Shown: piece by piece, positions 35,621 to 47,028 of the stretch
How positions within the stretch are numbered: position 1 is the first letter of the stretch
How the letters are laid out: every line of letters starts with the position of its first letter
Origin: Casuarius casuarius
Lineage: Eukaryota > Chordata > Aves > Casuariiformes > Casuariidae
DNA: 64,000 bases
NCBI GenBank assembly: GCA_003342895.1
Contig: PTFA01000276.1
Span: 1,211,799-1,275,798 of the forward strand
Reading direction: 5' to 3'
Program-made: the position numbers and the translations under genes
Notes under the pieces: model-generated
Databases searched by the model: none
What the model saw: the letters and a program-made list of their open reading frames with translations, nothing else
Told to the model about the DNA's origin: nothing

Positions 35621-38600
35621 GCTTGAGAGGCAACATACAGTTTTAATGGATAAAATGTTATGGTATAACAGATTTGCAACAGATTTATCAAAATTACTTT
35701 TGAAGTACAGAAAAACCTGAATTTTTGCCCAGTTAAAACAGATGGCAGTCACTGCAGTGTTTCCAGACACCAGCTTCAAGTTTTGAGGAAGACTCAACAA
35801 AAAAAGTAATTGAGCTGTTTGACATATTCTCTAGTAAACAATTATTCATACCAAACAACTTGTCACCGCTCCATCAGCTCTAAGAGGTGCAGATCAGGAT
35901 TAATCAGGATATAATTGAGAGTTGTTACAATACTTTGGCAAATTAGAGGAAACACATATCCTCCTGCTGATCTATGTTTGGTTACGTATTGCATTCTCTT
36001 ATTTACGCTTTCATGAACCCTATTGTTTAGCAGCTGCATTCAAAATAAGAAGTGTTCAACATAAGCATCCATTTTGTATTATCATCAGACTTGTGCTCCT
36101 ACCTGTCCAAGCTATGCAACTACAAGATTTCTCTATAATTCTCAGAAAAAACTGACTATATAGATGTCCAACCAATTTGCATGGCAAGAGGTGATGGGAG
36201 AGAGGAGGATGACCAGCATTCTCTGAAAGTCAGTCCCATTAAAAATGCTTCAAATTGGAGAACCAAAAAACAGAGACCCCCCCAAACTGACCATTTCTGA
36301 AACTTTCATCGTCAGCTTTGATAGTCTAAGACACTTGGCTTGCTGAACTTGGAATTTGGCTGAACATAAGACAGGAATAGATACTAGGAGTTAAAAAAAA
36401 GCCCAACCTGAACTACTTTCAGAAACAAATCCAAACAGCTCCGGAACTCAAAGCCGACTATCGAGCATTCATCCCAAAGGATTTAGGTGGTGGACTTCGT
36501 GGAATTAGTATGTTACAGGTATCTTTATTTTCCATCCAAAAAAACCCACAGATCAAGTCCTCCCAAGACCAATGTCCAAAGCATCAGGCTTCTTATGTTT
36601 TTATGATAGTCCTCCATCACTGGAGGACGGGGACAGAATACTGAGAGTGCAGTTCATCTCTGCCAAGCGGCATTTCTAGGACGTGATTCATCTAGTCCTA
36701 AAGTAGGCATCTAAGTAGGTCAGATGAATCAAGCCTTAAAATCCCTATTTCTCTCCATTTTCTATAAGTAGAACTTACTTAGCCTGTTAGATGTCAATGT
36801 CTTCATCGTGGATATCTAAAAAAGGTAGGAGAGAAAAATCCAAAACCTATACTGTGACAAAGCAGAAATAGCCTATCTGGTTTCATTTTATCACCATTTC
36901 CCCGTCTCTAACAACCTCGTACTAGCAATGCATTAGTTACCTAGTTCTGTTTGCAAGGACTTTTCTCATAATATCGGTCTACTACTTTAAAAGCCTAAAA
37001 TTCGGGTCAGTATACAGATACTATATCTGTGTAACTTTCTCACATCCCAGAGCTTTAAGCGCATGTTTACTAACCACAGCAAGAATCTCTAGACACCTGC
37101 GTAAGTAGGTCTATTAGTCGCAAAAATTGCAGTTTTATGTCAAGGTGGATCAACACTTAAGCATTTTTCAGCTTTCTGTACAAGATCGAATCTAATTCCT
37201 CTGCACTGACATCTAAACAATTTTTGGCTCCATTCCATGTCCTATTTCAAGTCTTTTTGTCCTTGCAGTCATAAATGAAGGACATAATACTTTGTTTCAC
37301 TTGTAAATGCCAAGAGATGTAGCACTATCACCTGTGTTACCAGTAGCACTAATAACATTGCAGACTAGACTGCTCTGTCTTCATCAGCTGAGGCTCAGTG
37401 CTGATGAGAACCTGAGTCAGCTATCAGTGGAAAGAGCTCTTTATTATGTAGGTCACTACAAGGGTTCATTTCAGCAAACACCTGCAAATGACACTGCACC
37501 AGAAAAAAATTCTCTTCTTGTCAGAAAACTTAAAAGCAGAGCATAGGGGAGACCTGTAAATGCACTAAGATCCAAATGTCTTAAGTATGTACACAAGAAA
37601 CCTTTGATAGTTCGCTTAATATTTGTATAACCCCCCCTCCTCCCACCATTGTGGTTTGCTTTTCCATTGATTTTTTCAGACTGTTTCTAAGCCATGCTTT
37701 CGTTCTACCTGTTGAGAGGCCGTAAGAAAGACGCAGCAGGTCAGAACCTGCCAGAGACATCATAAAGCTGCATAAACATGTTGATATCTATGCCAGCAAC
37801 AAAGGATACTGCATAAAAGACCTATGGCTGAACTCCAGTCATAGATATATTGGGGAGAAATTCTTGCAAATTAGCAGAGTAAAAAGTACTCTTTAATTCA
37901 TCCTCAGTTACCATCTGTCCTAGACAGCTATACACTGGAAAATTGCATTATGGAGGGAAGAGGTAATCACTAAAAAGAAAATCTACTGCTCTGAGTGGCC
38001 AGCTAGGTTCTACCAGCCCTCCAAGTGCAGGTTTCTCTTATTGTGTGCATGGTATTAAATGAGTCACTAAATCTGCAATTTTTTCCTTCATGAGTTGTTG
38101 AGGCAGAGGGGGTGAAGAGTGTGAAAGAGAGCTCCAAACCAGCTCAAAACACTGAAATCTAATTAGCTCACTGTACGACTTATGCACACAACTAGTATGT
38201 TCAAAGAATTCATCCTGCTTCTGCTTTCTGCTATGGCAGCTGCCTTAAAAGTTCTTCTCTCCATACTTCATATTCAAGGGAGGATCCATTTAGGGTACCT
38301 ACATGTTTATATGGACTGAAATGACACACTTTAGTAAAAATCCAAGTCTATTAAAATTATTTTTTGTATTAAGTGAATCTTTCCCAATGAAATCCCCTTG
38401 CTCTGTTTTTTCCTATGTAAATAAATAAAAGAAATATCTTGAGCTACCATGCACCATCTGGGTAAATGTCAGCTACATCCCTACACAGAGGGTGGGGGGT
38501 TATTTCTCAAGAGGGCAGGTGTTGGTTTTGCTTTTCTTGCCTACAGTTTACACAGCTGAATAATTCAAAAAGGACTCAGTGCTGAAAGATAAAATGAAGA

Positions 38601-39117
38601 TGGAGTATATTGTTTCTGGCTACAGTCCCCAGCTGCTGTAGGTGGCATTTTCTGCTAATGCAGCTTGCAGTGGTATTGCTAATAAAAACCAAGATTTGAA
38701 TCATAATAATTAAGGCTGTGTCGAACAGGACTTTTCTTTGCAAAAAATTGGTACATAAATAATACTGAGTACACATACCGCTAGTATATATTTTATCCAT
38801 GTATCAGTTATATCCCTTATAGAATGATTTGGTCCTTTACTGAACTCACCAAAATTCCTGGGTCCTAAACATCAGACCAAAATAGCAACTACAGAAACGT
38901 TCTGTGCTACATCCATTGTCTTTGAAACACGGGGACTGATTCCTGTAGCTAGGGAGCCGGTAAAAGGTATTAAGCCCCGGCAAGCACCCAACCTCAAATT
39001 CTCTTCCCATCAGTGCAGTCAGAGCTATTTGTAGCAGTCGTGACACTGATGAGAGTCCATCGCAATAAGTACAGTACAAGCATATGATATGAGGCTTGTT
39101 CATATCGAAGAATTTTC
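35621..39117. other. Unannotated non-coding DNA
   Basis: The first 200 bases may hold a further decayed continuation of the CR1 copy on the left, but I could not align it. Frames stay below 100 codons. An inverted repeat lies at 36684-36731. No other element is recognised. Confidence 0.5.
36684..36731. repeat. 10-bp perfect inverted repeat
   Basis: TGATTCATCT (36684-36693) and AGATGAATCA (36722-36731) are exact reverse complements, 28 bases apart. Each arm holds a word one base from the AP-1 site TGASTCA. Inside the spacer AAGTAGG is repeated. Function is unknown. Confidence 0.5.
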
Positions 39118-39245
39118 AGTATAAACAACTAAGAGAAACAGAAGCTTGGAAAGGTCAGAGTGGAGAAGCAATTGCCCAAGGCCATATGTAAATCTAGTGT
39201 TCAAGCTGCCTCAAGATCCCTGGCCTAGCTAAGCGGTGTGCCTTC
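39118..39245 (-). mobile_element. MIR-type SINE, antisense copy
   Basis: The plus strand matches the reverse complement of a MIR-type SINE body: GAAACAGAAGCTTGGAAAGG ('gaaactgaggcacagagagg'), AAGCAATTGCCCAAGGCCAT ('agtgacttgcccaaggtcac'), then AATCTAGTGTTCAAGCTGCC and CTGGCCTAGCTAAGCGGTG, which correspond to the tRNA-like head ('...cctagtccagtgccctaaccac'). This is one of the better-preserved SINE copies here. Confidence 0.65.
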
Positions 39246-39964
39246 TGTTTGTGTAACACTATAGGGGAAGGTGTCTCTATTGAAGAAATGCCCTGACTCT
39301 AAACCCGTGCTGATCCCCTATATTTTTCTTAGGAGGGGTTGTTCTTGCCTGCACTGAATTTCGTATGTGATTCAACTCTAATTTTTTCTGTGCAAAATTC
39401 AATCTCCAGCAAAAACAATTGCATATGTGCACCTGCACAGTGTTGTTCTGCAGCCTGCATCTTCCTGCCCTGTACGTACTGCTTCATTAACAATGACAGT
39501 ATTTTGTAATTGAATATTCAGATAAATTCTCCTTCAAGTCAAAATGGTTTATCTACAATCAATCTCTGATTGATTTGCCTGTACAGCTGAAACATTTGCA
39601 TATCTCCTCAAACACTGAGATGAGCACACACCGAGCAGCCTGGGGAAGCATCCCCGAAGAGCCAGTAGTCAGAAAAGGGTCAAGGTGAGGGTCAATACAA
39701 TACCTGCTGGAGCAGCAGTGGAGTCGTCATTTTGAATTTATTCTCAGCTGAGGGACAACCCCATTTGCTCCTGTATACAAAGGAAGCAGAAAAAAAGGAA
39801 AGAAATAAGGCCTATGTGGAAACGATAAAACAGAGAGGGAAAGAAGACATACGGAAAGAGGGACGATGCAGAAGAAACTGCAAAAGCAAAGCAGGACAGG
39901 AACCTCTCTGTAAGCAGTATTTCCTGGAGCGACATGAAGGATCAGCAGCTCAGTATCACCCCCC
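39246..39964. other. Unannotated non-coding DNA
   Basis: No gene or element is recognised. The purine-rich part at 39780-39930 produces a lysine- and glutamate-rich plus-strand frame (39732-39971) that I regard as chance. Confidence 0.5.
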
Positions 39965-40770
39965 TACCTGACCAAAGATCAACTACATCTGTGTCCGTGT
40001 TATTCCTGGCAGATATTTGTTTAACCTCTCCTTAAAGATGTCCCCAGTTAGAAACTATACATCATTCCCAGGCATCCTGCTCCGAGCCTTTACAGACAGC
40101 TTCTTATCTCTAACATAGTGGTTTTAAACCTTTTCCTTGCAAGATCTCTGTACCTCTAGACATTTCCAATTGCAGGTGCAGGAACTAGCCATTTGCTTCC
40201 CTCTCCTCTGGTCTCTCTCCAAATGCCAAATCAGACAGAGACAATACTCCAAGGGGACACGGGGGCCCAGCTGAGCCCTTGCCTGCCCTGTGGTGAAAAG
40301 GAGGATTACTTTGACCATCCCACAGGCTGGAATTCCCATTTCTGTACCACTGCGGGGTACCTGTTCTTGGGTTTGTTTTGCAGAGAGGAAGAGGGAGGGC
40401 ATGATACTGTTGACTAGCACTCAGGTTGTGAGCCACAAAATCCACAAATAAGGATCTGCTACTCAAACAGTTGTTCTCCTTTATTTGTGCAGCTGATTAT
40501 TCCTGCCTAAATGCAGTTCCTCACACCTACTCCCAGTGAATAGCATCCTATGTATTTCAGACTGTACCTTCAATTTGTCAAGATCACTTTAAATTCTAAT
40601 CCTGTCCTCCAACATACTCACAGGCCCTTGCAGATTAGTGTCATTAGCAAATCTAATAAGCATGCTTTCATTCCTATCATTTTTGGAGATCCCCTGGGAC
40701 TACAGCACTTTTATGACCTTGCTAAACTATAGGGATAAGATATATGCTATTCTGCAACACTTTAAAACAG
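39965..40770 (-). mobile_element. CR1/L3-type LINE, second antisense copy
   Basis: The plus strand is the reverse complement of CR1. It runs from ACCAAAGATCAACTACATCT and GGCAGATATTTGTTTAACCT (near the 3' end), through GACAATACTCCAAGGGGACA, ATACTGTTGACTAGCACTCA and GCAGCTGATTATTCCTGCCT, to CAATTTGTCAAGATCACTTT followed by ATTCTAATCCTGTCCTCCAA. The last block is shared with the antisense copy at 33714-34830, confirming that both belong to one family. The 3' tip is missing or too decayed to see. The overlapping open frames at 40124-40466 are LINE-derived shadows. Confidence 0.8.
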
Positions 40771-41720
40771 CAGCAAATAACCAAATGAGCCTTGAGGACA
40801 TTTGTCCCCCAGAATTCAGGGCAGGTCTGCAGGAAGACAGGGTATGCCTACGTTGCCTTTGAAGGAAACCCCAAGGCCACCTTCAGAGCTGTTTGTCCAG
40901 CTCCCGCCTGGAGCCTCCCTCGCAGGCCCGGGCGGGCCCAGCTGCTCGGCGCTCCTTGCCATGCCCATAGTGCCCCCTCGGGAAGGCATTTCCAGGGAGC
41001 TTGCCCACACTTTCCCTTCGGGCAATGTGCCAGCTGCCTCTGAAACCCCTTTTCGAAGGGTCTTGCAAAATGGGGAAGGTGCAGCCATTCCGATACAATA
41101 TGAAGCTAAATCCTTCATAGAGAAAGAGCGTTTTAGGAGCTTTGCCCTGCACAATAAAAAGGGCTGCCGTTGTCTGCTTCCTGCGGGGGTTGCCCAAGAC
41201 GCCAGGCAGTCGCGGTTCTGGAGCAAGCTGCCGATGCCACCAGGGCTGGGAGAGAACCAGGCTGCCCTTGCAGACAAACACAGCCTGTGGTTCGGGGAAG
41301 CACCCCTGCACGGACTTGCAATCTAATCCAACTATAACCACAACAGCTAGCTACAGATCTAGTCTGCCACCACCCAACAGACGGCAAGAACGGGAACGAG
41401 CCCTGCCAGCGCATTTCTTCCCCTTTGGCAGAGCAGTGGAGAGTCAGGGAGTTTCAATGACACCATGTCTTAAGATAGTCACTCTGCACAGAAATGCCAG
41501 CTCTGCAGGCACGCAGGGGCTGATTGAAATAAGTGTTCAGTGCTACACAAAACCTCAGTACTGCTCAATCCGGTGCCCTCTGCTTCTGGATCTGGAAGCG
41601 CTCAGCTTTTCCAAAAACCCAAACCATTTTTCTGGAGCTGATGTGATTCCTAAATTTAGCAAAATGAGATCTCAAATGGGATTTAACTCATCAGAAGGTG
41701 TCTGTTGTATTTAGGTGTTT
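40771..41720. other. GC-richer segment with overlapping long open frames
   Basis: Stop codons are sparse on both strands: 174 codons plus (40802-41326), 190 codons plus in another frame (41142-41714), 153 and 152 codons minus (40816-41277, 40883-41341). None of the translations shows a domain I recognise, and the frames overlap heavily, which points to base composition. The G+C-rich core is 40890-41060. A pseudogene or lineage-specific exon remains possible. Confidence 0.4.
40968..40983 (-). promoter_or_regulatory. CTCF-like motif (weak)
   Basis: The minus strand reads TCCCGAGGGGGCACTA, matching 13 of 16 core positions, including the complete AGGGGGCACTA half. The first half of the motif is poor. 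It lies in the G+C-rich segment. Confidence 0.25.
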
Positions 41721-44700
41721 GTGTCATTTGCCTTTAGTTGTTAACATGGAGGAAAGGAACAGACTTAAGTTCATTTCCAAGTATTATATTTGCAGCTGTT
41801 CCCAACACCTCCTGCTATTTCATCTACTTCAGTTTAAACAGAGAGGTTTGTGAGAATGAAAAATAATACAGGAGAATTAGACCACAAAATATAAAATAAA
41901 ATCTTTACCTGAAAGATTTCTATAACCCCTAACACCACAATATGTATCATGTACATGCTAGAAGATCACTTGTAAGAAAAAACACCCTGCAAAAGGGGCG
42001 AATAAAGCATAGAGTTGCTTGACACATTCAAACAAATATCCTTGAGCAACAGCTGCTATATTCTTAATGTGCTACAAATAGACTTGTTCAAAGTTGCTGA
42101 GAAAGCTAAACTAATTAGATATTTAAGAGTCCACCCCCTTCTTTCCTTTTCCAGTTAATCAACTGAGCAATGGTAAGGATCAGAATAACTCTCTTGCACA
42201 TAGACCAGGGGGAGGAACGGGAAGTTCTCGTTAGGCTCCTGATATAGGAAATTGGTAGATGACTTTTTGATAGAAGGAGATGGATTTCCTTTGCTGGAAA
42301 TAGAAGGAAGTCTTATTAGCATTAATAGATCTGTTCATAGAAAGACCCATCATAATTAGTGATCATCATTTATCCTCATCTCAGTTTCTCCAAAAGATCG
42401 TAATTGCTCCTTCCCTCAGTTACTAACAGAAAAAGAGCAGTATGTTAGTGTTGAATGTAGGAGATCCACTTAATGCTTGGTAGAAGACATAAGTTGTCTG
42501 TGGCAGGCTTGAACAATTAATTTTGCTTTTCCTTAAGCTTAGCATAAGAAAAAAATTATACCCGTTTTGCCCTTTAAATCGCAGTGGTGTAAAGCGACAG
42601 TCATTGAAAGGAGCTGAAAAGGGACTCTTGTGGGTGCAGGACCTCTGAGGAGAAAAATAACTCATCTCTTCTCTGTGTTTGTGTTTTCCTTCCCTCCCAC
42701 TCCTGTCTCCCAGACTCCAAAATCTTTTCTGACACTGGATAAATTTCTCATCATTTATTTATTATGTGGACTTAACTGCTCTTTCCTCAATCTAGCTCAG
42801 ATGCATGCAGCTGGTAAGAGATGTAGAGTAGGTACATATAAGCTCCATATGGCTCACAGGCCTGGGACATGTCTGTACCACCAGGACCAAGGTGGACAAG
42901 TCAGAGGTGGCAGCCCCGACATGACGCCCAGTCATGTCATTTTTTCTTACATATATCCCTTTATCTGAGACCATAACACAAAGCTACCACTGGTCTCTAC
43001 TAGAGGAAGCCCTGGATTGGATCCCAAATTTCCTGCTGCTTTAAGCCAACAAAACAGTAAAAAATTGCTTGCAAGTAACATATTTGTTCTTTATAGATTA
43101 TTTGCAGTGAAGAAAAAAGAGGTAAATTCACTCATTCCTCCCATAGTGTGTTACTTAAAACTCTCTGGGCCCTGTGTCCTCCAGGCAGCACAGACGGCTG
43201 GGCACGAGCGAGCTGGGAGAGGGAAGGAGGGGGCAGCGGTACAGACCATCCTCAACACCTCGCTGCCACCTGGGAAGTCCGCCCTTTCCCCTTCAGTCAC
43301 TGGGGCACACCGGACGAAGGAGGAAAGAGTTAGAAGAGTGCAAAGTTTGTAAATATGTTTACATACATGTTTATTTCCAATAAAAGCTAAGCCATTGGCA
43401 AGCAAATTAACGAGTACATTATAAAGTCTGGGATGCCTAACCTCCCACGGGACTAAACAGTGAGCTCTAAAAGGAGACTTTCATTGACTGTGTGTGTCGT
43501 GCCTGCAAACAAGTGAGCAAAATCTTTGGGTTTTTTTCCTTCAAATGAAGAGAATGGGGCTTCACCAAGCATTCCCTTATTCATCTGATACTGCCAGGCT
43601 GCAGAAAGCTTAGTTACACTAGGTAATTTGACCTTCAACTCTTTTATATTGGTTTTGCACCAGATGGTTAGCTCATACGTTTTGCATGTTCTGGCTCATG
43701 TGGTCTTTATCATTTTAACGGTATATTTTGAGCTTATGGGTCTTTTCTTCCTAATATTCTTTCCAGACATATCTTGGATGTGAAAACTTTGCTATTTATT
43801 ACCATACTTTCAACAAAATCTACTTCCATCCTTTACAAGAATATCTATTCATAGATTTTTTTGCTAGTTAGTATTAACTAGGAAAGCAAATCAACATACC
43901 TTACCAAGAAAAGTGAGAAACCACTACATAATTCAGAGATCATTGCATGACTGTCTTTGCAGCATGATGTGCAATTGCTTAAATCTTGTCTGATTAGTAG
44001 AATGGAAGATTAAATACCCTTCAAAGCTGAAACATGAACATAGTTTGTATGCATGATGTCACCACCTATTTTTATTCTATAAAAGAATATTATGTAAACA
44101 TTATTTGGATGCAATAACATTTAGTGCCCCTGTGTTTGTTCTAACAAATTCATTATTTCCTTTGCAGTCAGTTTTAGCAGTGATCTTTTATTAGAACACA
44201 TAGTCTGTGTTTTCATTTAATTTTCTGCAGGCCTTTTTTGTTTGGCTCATTTATCTTTCCTTATCCCTTGAAACCATCTACAATAATTCAGTTCACTACA
44301 GCTAGACCTTCTGACAGAGCCAGAAATAATCAGCTCCAGGCTCTGCTGATTCCAAAGTCAGCTAACAAGGTATCTCATGATTTGAGTCATTTTCTGCTTT
44401 TTTAGGTTAATGGGGACTTTGGGGCAGCATTTCTTTCTCCTTTCTCCTGTCAAAGAGTTCCTTGTTCCTCTTCCTACTCTACTGAGATATAGTTTGAGCA
44501 GTATTACAAAGCCAAATCACACACAGATTTAATGAGATAAAATTCTCAGCTGGTTCCTTGTTCCTGTCACTAGTTAATCTCACTTAAAACATCTCCTTCC
44601 AAAATAAGATAGTGTCCTAGAATAGCTCAATCTGGAACAATTTGTTATTTAAAACATTTTCAAATGTAAGACAAGCTCATGTAAACACAATATTCATTGT

Positions 44701-45780
44701 CCGTACGTTTGGTTAAACAAACAGCTCTTAAAAGCTATATTATGGTTTATAATCAAGGTAGGACACTTAAATTAAGTGATCTGAGTCATTTGCTTTTTTG
44801 CCACCAATGTCAGTGCTAATGAAAATTTCACAGGTGATAATTATACACACAAAAACTCAGGGAATACAGTTTGGGTAACCACAGTCCAACCTATGCTATC
44901 CAGCAGTACATTGCAAGTCAGTTCTGGGGTACCATCTTAGACAAGTAAGCCCATAGTCTTTAGATAAGACATAGTCCTTAGAGCTTTTTCTTATCTAAAT
45001 GTAAGGATGGTGTTTTGCTGATGGCACCGGGCGGACATTTCTGTTGTACAAGGAGCCTGACTCATAGGGTGACATTCATTTTTGCTGTGAACTTGAATGA
45101 AGACAAAAATCTTCAAGATGTCTTATAAAACTAAACTAACAAAAATATAGCGTCAGACTGAAACAATCAACGAAATCAAAATGCTTCTTTCTGATTTTGA
45201 TCTCTCAAAATTTGTTCAGAAACAATATTATTCAGTCTAGTATTGGCCTGATAATTACCACCGATTAGCAGTTACCAAGAGAAGAATGAAATACAGCCAC
45301 AAGACCTTCTTTTTATTTTTGGCCTGACACTTTGGTAACATCACTCCTTGCTCTGTATTTCTAAAATACTTTTTTCTCTACTTCATCAAAGACAAAGTGT
45401 TTGTCCTCATTTTCGAGACCATTCAGGGACCATCACAAACCTATTACCATTCTGCATTGAGAAGTTAGCTTCCAACACCAGATAGACCACACTGTCATCT
45501 TCCTCTCAGTCTTTAAATGTTCTCTTCCTTCTCTTTTTATGCTCCCTGTTCTTGACAGGAATTCCCTGGTCACATCTGCAGAAGTACCACATCATTCTCA
45601 TTCAGATTTCTACTTCGGACTCACCTTTGCCTGGGAAACCCTCCAAAAAACAAAAGGATGATTTGGCTTTTGCTTTGTTGAGGTCACTGACGGTCCATCT
45701 GACTAATATTACCTCATTACTTTTTTAACCCCTCCTCTGACTGTATTCATATACAGTCTTATATTTATTTGTAGGCCACC
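41721..45780. other. Unannotated non-coding DNA
   Basis: Frames reach 112 codons (42630-42968 plus) with no recognised domain. A small GC-rich patch is at 43180-43320. The stretch 43930-44180 has motif texture of the conserved-element type (CTATTTTTAT, TATGCATGATG), a weak impression only. A paired GATA-like repeat is at 44959-44999. Confidence 0.5.
44959..44999. repeat. 10-bp inverted repeat of GATA-like sites
   Basis: TTTAGATAAG (44959-44968) is exactly reverse-complemented by CTTATCTAAA (44990-44999), 21 bases apart. Each arm contains AGATAAG, the preferred GATA-factor site. An imperfect direct repeat of CATAGTCYTTAGA overlaps the left half. Paired GATA sites occur in real enhancers, but the motif alone is weak evidence. 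Confidence 0.45.
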
Positions 45781-45872
45781 CGGGGTAGCGTCTGGCCTTT
45801 TTCTTCTGTCTGTACAATACCTAACACAAGGCAGACTGAATCCGTGTGACAAGTACAATTTGTAGAATAAAG
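45781..45872 (+). mobile_element. Tail of an ancient SINE/LINE
   Basis: GTCTGGCCTTTTTCTTCTGT, CTGTACAATACCTAACACAA and TGTGACAAGTACAATTTG resemble the widespread sauropsid repeat tail 'gactgtctttttcttctgtgtctgtacagcgcctagcacaatggggtcctgatccatgactag'. The copy is short and moderately diverged. The exact family name is uncertain. Confidence 0.5.
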
Positions 45873-46555
45873 ACAGAATGAAAGACAAGTCTAACTTTAA
45901 TCCACCTGCATTGCACTTACTGCACGGAATAGTTTGAAGTATCAGATACACTATTTAATGAATCCAGCATGTCTGTCAATTCTAAGCGGATATGTTTAAG
46001 ATTTCCCCAATGCATTAGAAACAAAATAGCACGGAGTAACAACAACGGTTAATCATAAATTTTTAAGTTCTTTACTTTTGAATGCTTCACATTATAAACT
46101 CATTGCAGCATTAAGGCTAAAATTTTGTGAAAAAAAGATTTGAAAGGGCTACCTGATGAACTACAAGACTGTGTAGCCAGGGAAACAAATTACATTCTAG
46201 TCCACATTCCTCTGTAAAATAGATGTCATTTAGAAGAAGCCCTTAAAAAGAGATTTCTTAATTGGAAAAACATCCTTTTCAGTCACAAGTGGCTGAGCTG
46301 AAGTGTGTCCTCAGAATATCAATATGAGCTGAAGCTATTAAAATGTCATGGTTAACCTTTTTTAAAAAGCCTAATTTAATTAGAAAATAATAATTAGAAT
46401 ATTCTTACCAGTAAGAAATGCCTGCCTCAAATGAACTTCCTGTAACTCAGTTTCAAGGGATAACATTTTGCTGGAAAAGACTCAGCATATGGACAATGAG
46501 ATTGAGTTTGCAAATACTGTGATTAACTTACAGTTTTTGCTATTAAAGCTAATTA
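45873..46555. other. A+T-rich non-coding DNA
   Basis: No gene recognised. The interval 46330-46420 is very A+T-rich, with TAATTTAATTA and AATAATAATTAG words that homeodomain proteins could bind; this is not specific. Confidence 0.5.
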
Positions 46556-46652
46556 CTGTAGCATGCTGGAGGGCAGGGACAATTTACTTCCTGATCATAC
46601 CTAGTAAGATGTTTCTGCACATGTCAGCAGCTCTTAAGCATAATATTAAAAA
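46556..46652 (+). mobile_element. Possible second copy of the ancient SINE/LINE tail
   Basis: GGAGGGCAGGGACAATTTACTTCC and ATACCTAGTAAGATG, then CAGCTCTTAAGCATAATATT, resemble the same tail family ('ggggcagggactgtct...gcctagcac...cctctaggcactaccataatac') as 45781-45872, about 0.8 kb upstream. The match is weaker. Confidence 0.35.
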
Positions 46653-46997
46653 AATCATCAAACCAATCAATGTCCTTATACACACCACAGTTTCCTTGTT
46701 TTTCTTGAAATCAATGAGATCAGAGAGGTAGCAGGGCAAAATTCAGGGTATCTCTCCATTAAAATCTGCCTCAGTCAGAGCCTCATTCTGGCCAGCATTT
46801 TGCAGGTACATTTAATATCTTTCATCCAGATGTAAACACAACATCTCATGTCAAGGCTGGAGAGATGTCTCCTCTTAGTGAAGGGGCTGCTAGAATAAGA
46901 GTAGCCATATTTAATGGAAATAGATGATCTGAGGCAAATTGTGGTTCTAGATATAACAATGCTGGCATCCTCAGTCAAGCAGTATTTGGAGACCAGC

Positions 46998-47028
46998 TGA
47001 TGTAACATCCTGGAAAGATGTTACATCA
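46998..47028. repeat. 12-bp perfect hairpin
   Basis: TGATGTAACATC (46998-47009) and GATGTTACATCA (47017-47028) are exact reverse complements with a 7-base loop. It is the longest tight perfect hairpin I found. No microRNA-length stem extends beyond it. It might be a palindromic protein site (each arm has TGATGTAA, close to a bZIP half site) or a small foldback. Function is unknown. Confidence 0.65.

Noticed and set aside
40124..40466. 98- and 93-codon minus-strand frames
   Set aside because: They fall inside the antisense CR1 LINE copy and do not follow its real reading frame with intact motifs.
46998..47028. Hairpin considered as a microRNA precursor
   Set aside because: The stem is only 12 bp with no extension; microRNA precursors need about 22 paired bases or more.
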